A stretch of 64,000 nucleotides of DNA, from positions 519,501 through 583,500 of the forward strand of contig NC_002932.3 in the NCBI RefSeq assembly GCF_000006985.1, given 5' to 3'. This document shows positions 46,129 to 56,094 of this stretch, piece after piece (within the stretch, counting starts at the first letter, position 1; each line of letters opens with the position of its first letter). Origin of the DNA: Chlorobaculum tepidum TLS (lineage in GTDB: Bacteria; Bacteroidota; Chlorobiia; Chlorobiales; Chlorobiaceae). Position numbers and translations under genes: made by a program. Under the pieces are notes generated by a model. The model was not told where the DNA came from and searched no databases. It saw only the letters and a list, made by a program, of their open reading frames with translations.

Positions 46129-47040
46129 GTGAACGATTTGCGGTCGAGCGCACAGCAGATGGAGAGCAGCCGGGCGCAGCTTCAGCGGGTCTACCACGAG
46201 AAGGAGCTGGCAATGAAGAGCCAGCAGGAGCAGCTTCAGAGCTACTCCGCGAAAAAAAAAGAGAAAGAGGTGGTGCTCAGCGAGATTCAGAAAGACAAGC
46301 AAACCTATGCTGCCCGCATCACCGAAGTGCGCAGAAAGCAGCAGATCATGCAGAAAAAGATCGAGTCGCTGATCATGGCCCAGCAGGCGCTGATCCAGAA
46401 GGAGCAGGAGCGCGCAAGGCTGGAAGCTCTGCGGCGCCAGCAGCGTCTTGCCGAGGCCAGAAAGCGCAGGGAGGCCGAGCGGCGGCGCAAGGAGGCTGAA
46501 CGGCAGCGGGTTCTTGCCGAGCGGCGTGGAGAGGCTCCGGCAACAAAAGAACCGCCGCCGGAAAAGACGCTGCCGCCGGAGAAAGAGCCGCTGCCGGTTG
46601 TGCCCGACCAGACCGAGTCGGAAATCGACCGTGTTTCGGTTGATTTCGACCAGGGCGAATCACTGCCGTGGCCTGTCAACAATGGCGTCGTGGTGCGTCG
46701 CTTCGGTTCTTCGCTTGACAAGGAGCTGAACATCGTGACGGTTAGCAACGGTATCGACATTTCCGTACCGGTTGGTACGCCGGTCAAGTCGGTCTCTGGA
46801 GGCAAGGTGGTGCAGGTCGCCTACCTGCCTACCTTCGGGAATGTGGTCATCGTCCGCCATCCGAAATCGTATCTTACCGTGTATGCCAATCTTGGCCGCG
46901 TGTCGGTAGCCAAGGGTGAGATCATCCGCTCGCGCCAGTTGCTCGGTTTTTCAGCGGCCATGCCCGAAGGCGGTTCGACGGTGCATTTCGAGGTCTGGAA
47001 GGGTAAGGTCAAGCAGAATCCCCAGAAATGGCTCAGATAA
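46129..47040 (+). CDS. EnvC-like protein, C-terminal part with M23 (LytM) domain
   Basis: The 303-codon frame continues the coiled coil (MESSRAQLQRVYHEKELAMK; many Arg/Glu in about 95-145), then a Pro/Glu linker, then an M23/LytM domain (about 190-303: LPWPVNNGVVVRRFG, NGIDISVPVGTPVKSVSGGKVV, VIVRHPKSYLTVYANLG, VHFEVWKGKVKQNPQKWL). The zinc-binding HxxxD and HxH sets of active endopeptidases are incomplete (NGIDIS lacks the H; VHFEV keeps one His), as in EnvC, so it would activate amidases instead of cutting itself. Without the N-terminal piece there is no signal peptide. It is in frame with 45598-46128. Confidence 0.85.
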   Translation: MNDLRSSAQQMESSRAQLQRVYHEKELAMKSQQEQLQSYSAKKKEKEVVLSEIQKDKQTYAARITEVRRKQQIMQKKIESLIMAQQALIQKEQERARLEALRRQQRLAEARKRREAERRRKEAERQRVLAERRGEAPATKEPPPEKTLPPEKEPLPVVPDQTESEIDRVSVDFDQGESLPWPVNNGVVVRRFGSSLDKELNIVTVSNGIDISVPVGTPVKSVSGGKVVQVAYLPTFGNVVIVRHPKSYLTVYANLGRVSVAKGEIIRSRQLLGFSAAMPEGGSTVHFEVWKGKVKQNPQKWLR

Positions 47041-47053
47041 AAAGGAACGCATC

Positions 47054-47605
47054 ATGGGTTTGAAATGGATCTTCACGGCGCTCTTTTCCGTCCTGTTCCG
47101 CCCGGAGGTTTTCTGGAGCGATGCCCGCGAGCGCTTTCGGGAAGTCAATGCGATGAAGGATTACGCCGCTCCGGTCATTGCAATTGTCCAGTTCGTCAAG
47201 CTTCCGTTTATCGGCACGCCGCGAATGGCCATGCTGCTGGCGATCATCAGTTTCACGATCGATGTTGCCGTGCTCTACCTGCTGACCGGGGTGATGGACT
47301 CGGTGGCTGAAGCTGAGCGCTCCGCACCTGTGCAGCATGAGATCATGACGGCGCTGAGCTTTTCGCTGACTCCGATCTGGCTTGCTGAGCCGTTTGGCTT
47401 TGCTGGAACGTGGCGCTGGCTGTTCATTGCGGCGGCGCTTGCCTATACCGTGTTCATTTCACGCACCGGGTTACAGGCAATGCTCGGCAGCGACGAATCG
47501 GGCGTGGAGGCGTTTTCAGGAAAATCGGCTTTTCTGGTAGGCGCGATGGCGATGATCTCATCCCTGCTCCAGAACGGTCTTATCCGTTTTTTTATCTCTA
47601 TCTGA
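47054..47605 (+). CDS. Yip1-like multi-pass membrane protein
   Basis: A 183-residue protein with about five TM segments (PVIAIVQFVKLPFIGTP; MLLAIISFTIDVAVLYLLTG; HEIMTALSFSLTPIWLAEP; WLFIAAALAYTVFISRTG; LVGAMAMISSLLQNGLIRFF). The layout and the ALSFSLTPIWLAEP segment resemble bacterial Yip1-domain proteins, whose role is unknown. AAAGGA before the ATG at 47054 is a fair ribosome site. It follows the EnvC-like gene by 13 bases and precedes nadE by 10, so the three may be co-transcribed. Confidence 0.7.
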   Translation: MGLKWIFTALFSVLFRPEVFWSDARERFREVNAMKDYAAPVIAIVQFVKLPFIGTPRMAMLLAIISFTIDVAVLYLLTGVMDSVAEAERSAPVQHEIMTALSFSLTPIWLAEPFGFAGTWRWLFIAAALAYTVFISRTGLQAMLGSDESGVEAFSGKSAFLVGAMAMISSLLQNGLIRFFISI

Positions 47606-47615
47606 CTGAAAATCC

Positions 47616-48449
47616 ATGAAACCGCAAAACCTCCATTTCGATTACGGCTTGGTTGAAGCCATCCTGGTTCCTTTCATCCGCAACGAAATCAGGAAGTTCG
47701 GCTTCGGCTCGGTAGTGCTTGGCCTGTCGGGTGGCATCGATTCGGCGGTGGTGTGCGAGCTCGCCGTCCGGGCACTTGGCGTGGAGAATGTGCTGGCGCT
47801 GATGATGCCCTACAAGACGAGCAGTCAGGAAAGTCTCGATCACGCCGAATTGATGGTTGATCGGCTCGGCATACGATACGAGATCATGCCGGTGACAGAG
47901 GTGGTTGACGCCTTCTTCGCCACGCGTCCCGACGCCAGCCGTCTGCGGCGGGGCAACGTGATGGCGCGGTCGCGAATGCTCTGTCTCTACGACGTCTCGG
48001 CGCGGGATGGCTGCCTGGTGCTCGGCACGAGCAACAAGACCGAGCTGATGCTCGGCTATGGCACCATGTTTGGTGACATGGCCTCTGCGGTCAACCCTAT
48101 TGGCGACCTTTACAAGACGCAGATTTTCGGCCTCGCAAGGCACCTCGGCATTCCCGCGCCGCTCATCGACAAACCGCCATCCGCCGATCTCTGGGAAGGG
48201 CAAAGCGACGAAGCCGATCTTGGTTTTAGCTACGAGGAGGTTGACCAGCTTTTGTATATGATGCTCGAAGAGCGTATGGATCGTGATGCCATTCTCGCCG
48301 AAGGCATCGACTCAGCCTTCTACCAGCGAGTGCGCAGCATGGTGGTGCGGAACCAGTACAAGCGTATGATGCCCGTCATTGCCAAACTCTCCAGCCGCAC
48401 GCCAGGCATCGATTTCCGGTACGCGCGTGACTGGCAGGAGGTGCGGTAG
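47616..48449 (+). CDS. nadE: NH3-dependent NAD+ synthetase
   Basis: NadE amidates nicotinic acid adenine dinucleotide to NAD+. The 277-residue protein has the PP-loop [15 protein letters not shown] (about 34-48), [19 protein letters not shown] (about 136-154) and [16 protein letters not shown] (about 189). It lacks the glutaminase domain found in long NadE, so it uses free ammonia. The gene converges on nadB; nadA is at 58364. Nicotinate-nucleotide steps (nadC, nadD) are not in the window. Confidence 0.96.
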   Translation: MKPQNLHFDYGLVEAILVPFIRNEIRKFGFGSVVLGLSGGIDSAVVCELAVRALGVENVLALMMPYKTSSQESLDHAELMVDRLGIRYEIMPVTEVVDAFFATRPDASRLRRGNVMARSRMLCLYDVSARDGCLVLGTSNKTELMLGYGTMFGDMASAVNPIGDLYKTQIFGLARHLGIPAPLIDKPPSADLWEGQSDEADLGFSYEEVDQLLYMMLEERMDRDAILAEGIDSAFYQRVRSMVVRNQYKRMMPVIAKLSSRTPGIDFRYARDWQEVR

Positions 48450-48485
48450 GGGAGCGTTTGCATGGGCCGGTGATGCCTGTGGAGC

Positions 48486-48518
48486 TTTGGGAAACATTCC
48501 CTGATCTTTTTTCCCAAA
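48486..48518. terminator. Hairpin between convergent nadE and nadB
   Basis: TTTGGGAAA / TTTCCCAAA with a 15-base loop sits between two convergent genes and has T/A-rich flanks, so it could end both transcripts. Confidence 0.4.
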
Positions 48519-48538
48519 AGTCCCGAAAATCCCACTTC

Positions 48539-50134
48539 TCAAAACGACCGGAGCACGGTGTCCGCCAGATAATGCTTGTCGTCCTTCTGCGGGAAATCTG
48601 TTGTGTAATGCAGGCCCCGTGATTCGCGGCGCTTGATTGCTCCCTGAATGATGAGGCTTGCAACCTTGATGATATTGCGCAGTTCGATGATCTGTGGCGT
48701 GATCTTCGTTTTTTTGTAGTAAGCCTCGGTCTCCTCCTTCAGGAAATCGATGCGCCGTCGGGCGCGGTCGAGGCGCAGGTCGCTCCTCACGATGCCGACG
48801 TAGTCGTTCATGATCACCTGCGCCTCTTTTTTGTTGTGCGCCACCAGGATCCACTCCTCCGGGCTGGTTGTGCCGGAGTCGTCCCAGTCGGGGAATTCGT
48901 GCTTGAAATGAATCGATTTCAGTTCCGCCCGGATATCTTCGCTGGAGCGCCAGGCGAAAACCAGCGCTTCGAGCAACGAGTTGCTCGCCAGCCGGTTTGC
49001 GCCGTGTACGCCAGTGCAGCTTGTCTCGCCGCAGGCATAGAGGTGGTTGATGGTGCTGCGCCCCCAGCTGTCCGTTCTGATGCCGCCGCATGAGTAGTGC
49101 GCCGCTGGAACCACTGGAATCATCTCCTTTGTCATGTCGATGCCGAAACCGAGGCAGGTCTCGTAAATGTGCGGGAAGTGCTCCCTGACCTTCTCCGCCT
49201 TGATGTGCGTCACGTCGAGAAAGACGCACTCGTCGCCGTTCTTTTTCATCTCCGAGTCGATCGCTCGCGCCACGATGTCGCGCGGGGCGAGATTTTCGCG
49301 CCGGTCGTAGCGGTGCATGAACGCCTCGCCCTCCTTGTTGCGCAAAATGCCGCCGAAGCCGCGCACCGCCTCCGAGATCAGGAACGATTTCGCTTTCGGG
49401 TGGAAGAGTGAGGTCGGGTGGAACTGGATGAACTCCATGTTGGCGATCTCGGCTCCGGCGCGGTAGGCCATTGCGATGCCGTCGCCCGTGGCGATCTCGG
49501 GATTGGTCGTATGCAGATAGACGTGGCCCAGCCCGCCCGAGGCGACCATCGTTACCTTCGCCAGAATCTTTTTTGGCTTGTGGTTGAGCGTGTCGAGTAC
49601 GTACGCGCCGTAGCAGGTGATGTCGTTGGTCTTGATGCCGAGGTGGTGCTCGGTGATGAGTTCGAGCGCGTAGTGGTGCTCCAGCAGCGTGATGTTGGGG
49701 TGCGCGTTGGCCCGCGCGAGGAGCGCCCTCTCCACCTCGCGGCCCGTCAAATCTTTGGCGTGCACGATGCGGTTGCGCGAATGGCCACCTTCCTTGCCGA
49801 GGTTGAGCGTATGGTCGGGGTTGGTCGTGAACTCCACGCCAAGCTCGATGAGTCGGCGGATGTGCGCTGGGCCTTCGTGCACCAGGATGCTCACTATTGC
49901 CTCGTTGCACAGTCCCGCGCCCGCATCGAGCGTGTCAGCGATGTGCAGCTCCGGGGTGTCGTCACCCGCGATGGCCGCCGCGATGCCGCCCTGTGCCCAG
50001 TTGGTATTGGAGGTGGAGCTCTCTTTTTTGGTGATGATCGTGACCGTGGCGTGGTCGGCCATATTGATGGCGAAATACAACCCTCCGATGCCGCTGCCGA
50101 TAACCAGCACGTCGGTTTTCACTTCCTGTGTCAT
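48539..50134 (-). CDS. nadB: L-aspartate oxidase
   Basis: NadB oxidises aspartate to iminoaspartate using FAD; with NadA this makes quinolinate for NAD. The 531-residue protein has the N-terminal FAD motif [18 protein letters not shown] (about 10-27), [18 protein letters not shown] (about 42), [15 protein letters not shown] (about 65) and [26 protein letters not shown] (shown in part, about 345-370), and a fumarate-reductase-like C-terminal helical part. In anaerobes the acceptor is likely fumarate or a quinone rather than oxygen. It converges on nadE. Confidence 0.96.
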   Translation of the reverse strand: MTQEVKTDVLVIGSGIGGLYFAINMADHATVTIITKKESSTSNTNWAQGGIAAAIAGDDTPELHIADTLDAGAGLCNEAIVSILVHEGPAHIRRLIELGVEFTTNPDHTLNLGKEGGHSRNRIVHAKDLTGREVERALLARANAHPNITLLEHHYALELITEHHLGIKTNDITCYGAYVLDTLNHKPKKILAKVTMVASGGLGHVYLHTTNPEIATGDGIAMAYRAGAEIANMEFIQFHPTSLFHPKAKSFLISEAVRGFGGILRNKEGEAFMHRYDRRENLAPRDIVARAIDSEMKKNGDECVFLDVTHIKAEKVREHFPHIYETCLGFGIDMTKEMIPVVPAAHYSCGGIRTDSWGRSTINHLYACGETSCTGVHGANRLASNSLLEALVFAWRSSEDIRAELKSIHFKHEFPDWDDSGTTSPEEWILVAHNKKEAQVIMNDYVGIVRSDLRLDRARRRIDFLKEETEAYYKKTKITPQIIELRNIIKVASLIIQGAIKRRESRGLHYTTDFPQKDDKHYLADTVLRSF

Positions 50135-50294
50135 ATAAGTCTGTGTGGCGTGTTTGATGAGTTGCGGGTAGAGTAGCCCAGAGACAGCCCGCTGTTTTCC
50201 CGAAACAAAAACGGCGAGGCGTAATATACACAGTCAGAAATCAACTTCCGGCAGTGGCGAGGGCGCAAGCCTTGTTTCTGTTGCGTTTTGCCAG

Positions 50295-50336
50295 AAAAAA
50301 AAGAACCGGGAATCGGTCACGCGACTGATTCCCGGT
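50295..50336 (-). terminator. Terminator after pdaD
   Basis: ACCGGGAATC / GATTCCCGGT with a 12-base loop is followed on the minus strand by a T-rich tail (TTCTTTTTTTT), about 30 bases after the pdaD stop. Confidence 0.88.
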
Positions 50337-50368
50337 ATCGATACGAATGTCTCGCCGTTCCGTCGTCC

Positions 50369-50914
50369 TTATGGCAGCAGCACTGCGCAGGAGATCACGG
50401 TCGTCCACATGCCGGTTTCGCCCTCGGCAGACTCGGTGATGTTGAAGGAGTTGACGATCTTGCCGCTCATCTTGTAGATGCCCTCGCGCTCGTCCCAGTC
50501 CTTGTTGGGATCAAATTCGATGCCGAGCGTGGTGGCTAGCATCGTCGCGGCCAGATCTTCGGCGTATTCGCCCGACTGCTCGGCAGTTTCGCCATACGGA
50601 TGATGCTCGGAGAGATAGCCGTATTGGCTTTCGTCAGCCGGAAGCGCCACGCCAACCGAAGCGGAGATGAGGCGGTTGTTCTCGTTGGTCGAGTTACGCG
50701 CCATGACCGCGAAGGTGATCTGTCCCGGCTTGAGGTGCTTCAGTCCCTCTTCGACGCTGATGCGTTCGCATTTTGGAGGAAAGATACTTGAAACCGTCAC
50801 CAGATTGCACTTTTCGATCTTGGCGTCGCGCAGGGCAAGCTCGAACGAAGAGAGATACTCTTTGTGTCTTCCGACACCTTTGGTGAAGAATACTTTTGTT
50901 GGGACGAATGACAA
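50369..50914 (-). CDS. pdaD: Pyruvoyl-dependent arginine decarboxylase
   Basis: PdaD turns arginine into agmatine for polyamine synthesis. The proenzyme (181 residues) cleaves itself at Ser-Ser in [14 protein letters not shown] (about 41-54), making a small beta and a pyruvoyl alpha subunit. Further marks are [25 protein letters not shown] (shown in part, about 70) and [16 protein letters not shown] (about 115). Length and motifs agree with the archaeal/bacterial PdaD family. It stands alone on the minus strand with its own terminator. PLP-type arginine decarboxylase is the usual bacterial form, so this is the less common route. Confidence 0.95.
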   Translation of the reverse strand: MSFVPTKVFFTKGVGRHKEYLSSFELALRDAKIEKCNLVTVSSIFPPKCERISVEEGLKHLKPGQITFAVMARNSTNENNRLISASVGVALPADESQYGYLSEHHPYGETAEQSGEYAEDLAATMLATTLGIEFDPNKDWDEREGIYKMSGKIVNSFNITESAEGETGMWTTVISCAVLLP

Positions 50915-50983
50915 GGTGGTAGCTCCGGATAGAGGTTAGAGAAAGGCGTCAGTTGGTGCAATTATAGGAAAAAGCAAACGCAT

Positions 50984-52204
50984 TCAAAACGATTTTTTTG
51001 CGCGCGCCACCTTGAAAAATTTTCGTTTGCCTGCGCGGATGATGACGGGGTTTTCGGTCAGCTCGATAACGGCATTGATATCAGAAATTTTCTCGTTGCC
51101 AGCCTGCACCGCGCCCTGCTGAATCATGCGCCGTGCTTCGTTTTTGGACGGGAATGCCGCAAGCGCCATGAGCAGCTCGACCACCGGCATCGTAGCCTCC
51201 TCGAACTCCACGGTCGGCAGGTCTGTGGGCGCCTGTTTGTTGACGATCACCCGGTCAAAGTGCTCCTGTGCCTTGGCCGCCTCCTCCGCCGAATAATATT
51301 GCGCGACCAGTTCGCGGGCGAGTTCTCGCTTGGTTTCGCGTGGATCGGCGGCGATTCGTTCGGCGATAGGCTTGTCGTTGCCGCTGTGGTGCGGTACCAG
51401 CAGGTTCCAGTAGGTCTCGATCAGGGAGTCGGGAATTGAGAGCGTTCGACCGTACATATCCTCCGGCGTGTCGTTGAAGCAGATGGCGTTGCCGAGTGAC
51501 TTGGACATCTTCTCGCTGCCGTCGGTGCCCACCAGCAGCGGCATGGTGATGCACACCTGCGGCTCGATGCCGTACTCGCGCTGGAGGTCGCGCCCAACGA
51601 GCAGGTTGAACTTCTGGTCGGTGCCGCCAAGCTCCACATCATTTTTGAGGTGCACCGAGTCCATGCCCTGTGCGAGCGGATAGAGAAATTCGTGGATCGA
51701 GATCGGGGTCTGCGAGCGGTAGCGCTTTTCGAAATCATCGCGCTCCAGCATCCGCGCCACCGTGTAGTGGCTCGACAAGCGGATGACGTCGGCAAAGTGC
51801 ATCTGGCTCAGCCAGTCGGCGTTGTAGCAGATGGTGGTCTTTTCCGGATCGAGGATTTTCGACGCCTGCTCGAAGTAGCTTTTGCCGTTCTCGCGGGCCT
51901 CTTCGGCGGTGAGCTGCGGGCGGGTCTTGCTCTTGCCTGACGGGTCGCCGATCATGGCTGTGAAGTCGCCGATGATGAGGATCGCTTCGTGTCCCAAATC
52001 CTGAAATTCACGCAGCTTGCGGAGCACCACCGAGTGGCCGAGGTGCAGGTCGGGGCGCGACGGGTCAGCACCGAGCTTGATTTTCAGCGGCGTGCCGTTT
52101 TTGAGAGATTTGGTGAGTTTGCGTTCGAGTTCGTCGGTGCTGATGACCTCGACGGTGTTGTTGACGATGATATCGAGCTGTTCCTTGACGGATGGAAATA
52201 TCAT
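50984..52204 (-). CDS. tyrS: Tyrosyl-tRNA synthetase
   Basis: TyrS charges tRNA-Tyr. From the ATG at 52204 ([11 protein letters not shown]) the 406-residue protein has the class I HIGH motif as HLGHS ([10 protein letters not shown], about 50), KMSKS exactly (about 235), and a C-terminal S4 RNA-binding domain (about 345-400, [16 protein letters not shown]). The longer frame to 52342 overlaps smpB and is not used. It is the last gene of the run mreC-mreD-mrdA-FAD oxidase-smpB-tyrS. Confidence 0.96.
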   Translation of the reverse strand: MIFPSVKEQLDIIVNNTVEVISTDELERKLTKSLKNGTPLKIKLGADPSRPDLHLGHSVVLRKLREFQDLGHEAILIIGDFTAMIGDPSGKSKTRPQLTAEEARENGKSYFEQASKILDPEKTTICYNADWLSQMHFADVIRLSSHYTVARMLERDDFEKRYRSQTPISIHEFLYPLAQGMDSVHLKNDVELGGTDQKFNLLVGRDLQREYGIEPQVCITMPLLVGTDGSEKMSKSLGNAICFNDTPEDMYGRTLSIPDSLIETYWNLLVPHHSGNDKPIAERIAADPRETKRELARELVAQYYSAEEAAKAQEHFDRVIVNKQAPTDLPTVEFEEATMPVVELLMALAAFPSKNEARRMIQQGAVQAGNEKISDINAVIELTENPVIIRAGKRKFFKVARAKKSF

Positions 52205-52226
52205 GGCAAATTGAAATGTCGTCTGG

Positions 52227-52700
52227 TTAATACTGTTTCCTGAGTTGCTGCAGCTGACGCTTGGCGTCTCGATTCTTGATTGTCTCGCGCTTGTCGTAGA
52301 GCTTTTTGCCTCGCGCGAGGCCGAGTTCGATCTTGAGTACACCGCGCTTGTTGAAGTAAGCTTTGAGCGGAATAAGAGTCAGTCCCTTTTCGCTGATTTT
52401 CGATTGCAGTCGCATGATTTCCGCCTTGTGCAAAAGCAGGCGGCGGCTGCGTTTGGGTTCGAGCGTGTCGAGCGTGTTGTGTTCGTAGGGCGTGATCTGC
52501 ATGTTTTCGAGCCACACCTGGCCGTGGTGGATCATGGCGTAGCTCTCGCTCAGGCTCGCCTTGCCGAGTCGCACCGATTTCACCTCGCTGCCCAGCAGCT
52601 CGATGCCCGCCTCGATCGTGTCGAGAATTTCGTACTCGAACCGGGCCTTGCGGTTGCTGATCGCCGTGACGTATTCCGGCTTGCCTTGTTTTTTGGACAC
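52227..52700 (-). CDS. smpB: SsrA-binding protein SmpB
   Basis: SmpB binds tmRNA and helps rescue stalled ribosomes. From a GTG at 52700 ([16 protein letters not shown]) it has 157 residues, the normal length. The core [32 protein letters not shown] (shown in part), MQITPYEHN and the basic C-terminal tail ([19 protein letters not shown]) are typical. The longer frame upstream lies inside the FAD oxidase gene and is not used. tmRNA (ssrA) is not in this window. It lies 22 bases before tyrS. Confidence 0.96.
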   Translation of the reverse strand: MSKKQGKPEYVTAISNRKARFEYEILDTIEAGIELLGSEVKSVRLGKASLSESYAMIHHGQVWLENMQITPYEHNTLDTLEPKRSRRLLLHKAEIMRLQSKISEKGLTLIPLKAYFNKRGVLKIELGLARGKKLYDKRETIKNRDAKRQLQQLRKQY

Positions 52701-52711
52701 CGCGTTCTCTC

Positions 52712-54196
52712 TCAGGTTTCGGATTCGTAGTATTCTGCCGGAATCATGTTTCCGACATTGAGCACAAGATAAGGGTCGAACGCTTTTTTTACACGCACCA
52801 TTTCCCTGATGCCTTTGCGGCCGTACATTTGTACCAGATATTCGCTCTTGAGTTTGCCGATGCCGTGCTCTGCCGACAGTGTGCCGCCCATCGCGAGCAC
52901 TTTCGAGACGAGCTGGCGGTAGAGCGTTTTGGCGCGCACGAACTCTTCGTGATTGTGCGGCAGAATGTTCAGGTGCAGGTGGGCGTTGCCGATGTGGCCG
53001 AAGATGATGTAGGTGAATCCCTCGCGGTCGCAGGCGTCGCGGTAGAGCCGGAACAGCTCGGCGAAGCGCTCGTCGGGCAGTGCCATGTCGGTGCTCACCT
53101 TGCTCTCCGACTGGCGGCTGAGCCACTCGTTGACCAGTACCGGCAGCTGGTGGCGGAAGTCGCGGAGCTTCTGCAACCCCTCGCTGTCGAGTGCCGCCCA
53201 GCTCTTCTCGACTGGCGAGCCGCACTGTTCCATCAGTTCCAGCCACGCTTCGAGGCAGGCCTCCTCGCGCTCGACGGTTGTCTCCTCCTCGAAATAGACC
53301 GCGCCCGCCATTTCCTTTGCAATGTCGGGATAGCTTTGCCGGAGAAACTCCAGCGCCCGACGGTCGAAGAGTTCGAGCGCGCGCGGGCTGACGCCGCCGC
53401 TTCCGGCGCGGGCCTCGCCGACGAAGCCGAGCAGTTCCTCCTCGCTTCTGAACCAGGCGAGGCAGGCAATCACCCGCTCCGGCGCGGGGCGCAAGAGCAG
53501 CGTGGCTTCGACGATGACGCCGAGCGTGCCCTCAGAGCCGATGAAGAGATCGACCAGATCCATGCCCGGCTTCGACCAGTAGCCCGCGTTGTGCTTCGAG
53601 GTCTTCGGCATCGTGTAATCCGGAAGCCGGAACGTCACGCGCCCGGCAAGCGGCAGGTCAAGTGTGAAGTTTCCCGCTGCGTCGGCGAGGTGCTGGCCGC
53701 GCGTGATCTCCAGCAAATCGCCCTGCGGCAGCGCGATTTGCAGTGCCTGCACGTGATTGCGCGTCGGGCCGTATTTGAGCGAGCGCGAGCCTGTGGAGTT
53801 GTTCGAGATGGTGCTGCCGATGAAGCAGGTTTTCTCGGTCGGATCGGGCGGATAGAACCAGCCTGCCGCCGCCGCTTTCGCCTGCACATCCTGCAACAGC
53901 GCACCGCCCTGCACGCGCAGCAGCGCTCGTCCGTCGATTGTCGGCTCGACTTCGCCGATGCGGTCGAGCTTCTGCATCGCAATTACGTAGTCGCCGAACG
54001 GGATCCGCGCGCCGGTGGTGCCGGTGCCGTTGCCCGCGATGGTGTAGCGGCGTCCGTCGGCGCAAGCTTCGCGCAACAGCGAGGCCACCTCCTCCGGCGT
54101 TTCCGGGAAAAAGACGCCCGGCGTCCAGCCGTTTTTCAGGTTGCTCGTGTCTTCGAGAAAGCCCGCAATGGCTGCTGGTTCATTTTTGAAGTTCAT
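52712..54196 (-). CDS. FAD-linked oxidase (GlcD/D-lactate dehydrogenase family)
   Basis: A 494-residue flavoprotein of the vanillyl-alcohol-oxidase fold. The FAD_binding_4 domain (about 30-210) has [21 protein letters not shown] (shown in part: [15 protein letters not shown]) and [18 protein letters not shown]. The C-terminal FAD-oxidase domain (about 240-485) has [17 protein letters not shown] (zinc/substrate His, about 410) and [18 protein letters not shown] (about 445). These suit oxidation of a 2-hydroxy acid such as glycolate or D-lactate. It starts by a one-base overlap with the mrdA stop (TGATG), so it is coupled to PBP2. RodA, often found there, is absent. Substrate uncertain. Confidence 0.9.
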   Translation of the reverse strand: MNFKNEPAAIAGFLEDTSNLKNGWTPGVFFPETPEEVASLLREACADGRRYTIAGNGTGTTGARIPFGDYVIAMQKLDRIGEVEPTIDGRALLRVQGGALLQDVQAKAAAAGWFYPPDPTEKTCFIGSTISNNSTGSRSLKYGPTRNHVQALQIALPQGDLLEITRGQHLADAAGNFTLDLPLAGRVTFRLPDYTMPKTSKHNAGYWSKPGMDLVDLFIGSEGTLGVIVEATLLLRPAPERVIACLAWFRSEEELLGFVGEARAGSGGVSPRALELFDRRALEFLRQSYPDIAKEMAGAVYFEEETTVEREEACLEAWLELMEQCGSPVEKSWAALDSEGLQKLRDFRHQLPVLVNEWLSRQSESKVSTDMALPDERFAELFRLYRDACDREGFTYIIFGHIGNAHLHLNILPHNHEEFVRAKTLYRQLVSKVLAMGGTLSAEHGIGKLKSEYLVQMYGRKGIREMVRVKKAFDPYLVLNVGNMIPAEYYESET

Positions 54197-56091
54197 CAGT
54201 CTCCACCCTCCAGATCGCTCTGCGGCGCAGTGCTGGTAGAGTCGATTGCTGTTTTCGCGGCGGGGCGTTTCGTGTTTAGCGAATCGTTCAGCTTTTTGAT
54301 TTTGGCGACAGCGGTGCTGTCGGCGCCCTGGGTTTTCGGCTTGTTCTTTTCGACGAGGTAGTAGTTTATCATCTCTCGGGCGATCGGCGCGGAGATGCTG
54401 CCGCCGAAACCGGCGTTTTCGACCAGCACCGCGATGGCGATTTTCGGGTGATCGACCGGCGCGAAGCAGATGAACCAGGCGTGATCCTTGCCGTGCGGGT
54501 TCTGCGCGGTGCCGGTTTTGCCGGCGACCGTCACGCCCGGCACCTGCGCCAGCGTGCCGGTTCCTTGCTGAACCACGCCCTGCATCGCCTCCTTGATGAT
54601 TCCGAAGGTCTCTTTCGAGATTGGCAGGGTGCGCGAGGCGTGATCGATCGGCACATAGATGCCGGTGCGCGTGTCGCGGTAGCCCCTGACAATGTGCGGT
54701 TGGTGCCAGGTGCCGTTGTTGGCGATGGTCGCTGCGTAGTTGGCCAGTTGCAGGGGAGTGACGCCGAGTTCACCCTGGCCAATGCCAAGGCTTACCAGAT
54801 AGCCTTTTGTCCAGCGCCCCTCGCCGTAGCGGCGGTTGTAGTACTCAGTTGTCGGCAACAGGCCGCGCCGTTCGCCCGGCAGGTCGATGCCCTCGCGCTG
54901 GCCGAATCCGAACATTTTGCCGTATTTGTCCCACGTGTCGAGGCCCACCTTGAGCATGAGCTGGTAGAAGTAGATGTTACAGGACTCGATGATCGCCTTT
55001 TTCATATTGACGATGCCGTGGCCGCGCCCGCCGTGGTCGTGGAAGATGCGTCCGCCGTAGTTCCAGCTGCCGGTGGAGATGATGGTGTCTTCGGGTTTGA
55101 TGACCCCCTCTTCAAGTCCGGCGATGGCCAGCACCAGTTTGTAGGTGGAACCCGGCGGATAGACGGCCTGGATGGCGCGGTTGAAAAGGGGCTTTTCAGG
55201 TGAAAGGGCGATTTCAGCCCACTCTTTTTTTCTGGTTTTGCCGTTGAGGATGTCGAGGTCGAAATCGGGTTCGCTGCACAGCGCCAGTACGCCGCCGTCT
55301 GAGGGGTCGATGGCCACCACCGCGCCGGGGTGACCGGTCGCCCGGAGCAGGTTTTCGGCAAGCCGTTGCAGGTGGGCGTCGATGGTGAGATAGAGATCGT
55401 TGCCTTTGACAGACGGGATGTCGTTCTTGCCCTCATTGTATTTTCCCATGAGCATTCCGAGCGGATTGACCAGCTCGTAGCGCACGCCCTTCTCGCCCCG
55501 AAGCTCCTCCTCGTAGATGCGTTCGAGACCGGAAAAACCGATCTTGTCGTCCGGCGTGTACCCCTTTTCAGCCAGCGTGTCGAGCTGCTCCTTGCTGACA
55601 TTGCGCAGGTAACCGAACAGGTGGGTTCCCCGGAACAAATCGCTGTATTTTCGCTTGTTCTCGATCTCGATGATCACGCCGGGCAATCGCCAGAGGTTCT
55701 CGCTGATGCGTGCCACGACGAACTCGTTCAGGTCGCGGTAGATGGTCGAAACGGCAAACGGACTGTAATCTTTCGCTTCGGCGACCTTCTCGTTCAGCTC
55801 ATCTACCGGAATTTCAAGCAGGTAGGCCAGGTACGGAATGCTCGATGCTCGCAGCTCGTTGGGGATGATCTTGAGGGTGTAGAGTGCCTGGTTTTCGAGG
55901 ACGGTTATGCCATTCCGGTCGATGAAATGGCCCCTCGGCGCCTGCTCCCAGATTCTGCGGATGCTCCCCGATCTCGAACTGATGTCGTCATGCTGGACAA
56001 TCTGGAGCCAGGCGAGACGAGCTGTGAAAAACAGGAAGACGGCTGCGATGAGGAGTATGGTCAGCTTGATTCCGCGCAAAAAATCGTCCAT
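54196..56091 (-). CDS. mrdA: Penicillin-binding protein 2
   Basis: PBP2 is the class B transpeptidase of the elongasome. The 631-residue protein has a cytoplasmic-to-TM N-terminus (IKLTILLIAAVFLFFTARLAW, about 9-29), a PBP dimer domain (about 50-220) and a transpeptidase domain with SxxK PPGSTYKLV (about 313-321), SxN ESCNIYF (about 368) and KTG GKTGTAQ (about 524). All catalytic motifs are intact. A Ser/Thr/Lys-rich tail follows. It lies directly after mreD (stop to start 3-4 bases), inside the mre run. Confidence 0.96.
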   Translation of the reverse strand: MDDFLRGIKLTILLIAAVFLFFTARLAWLQIVQHDDISSRSGSIRRIWEQAPRGHFIDRNGITVLENQALYTLKIIPNELRASSIPYLAYLLEIPVDELNEKVAEAKDYSPFAVSTIYRDLNEFVVARISENLWRLPGVIIEIENKRKYSDLFRGTHLFGYLRNVSKEQLDTLAEKGYTPDDKIGFSGLERIYEEELRGEKGVRYELVNPLGMLMGKYNEGKNDIPSVKGNDLYLTIDAHLQRLAENLLRATGHPGAVVAIDPSDGGVLALCSEPDFDLDILNGKTRKKEWAEIALSPEKPLFNRAIQAVYPPGSTYKLVLAIAGLEEGVIKPEDTIISTGSWNYGGRIFHDHGGRGHGIVNMKKAIIESCNIYFYQLMLKVGLDTWDKYGKMFGFGQREGIDLPGERRGLLPTTEYYNRRYGEGRWTKGYLVSLGIGQGELGVTPLQLANYAATIANNGTWHQPHIVRGYRDTRTGIYVPIDHASRTLPISKETFGIIKEAMQGVVQQGTGTLAQVPGVTVAGKTGTAQNPHGKDHAWFICFAPVDHPKIAIAVLVENAGFGGSISAPIAREMINYYLVEKNKPKTQGADSTAVAKIKKLNDSLNTKRPAAKTAIDSTSTAPQSDLEGGD

Positions 56092-56094
56092 AGC

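Noticed and set aside
48312-49910. 532-codon frame in nadB's strand but another register
   Set aside because: Arg/His/Pro-rich shadow of nadB; the overlapping frame has all the NadB motifs.
52829-54361. 510-codon plus-strand frame antisense to the FAD oxidase
   Set aside because: Shadow of a GC-rich gene; no recognisable domain.
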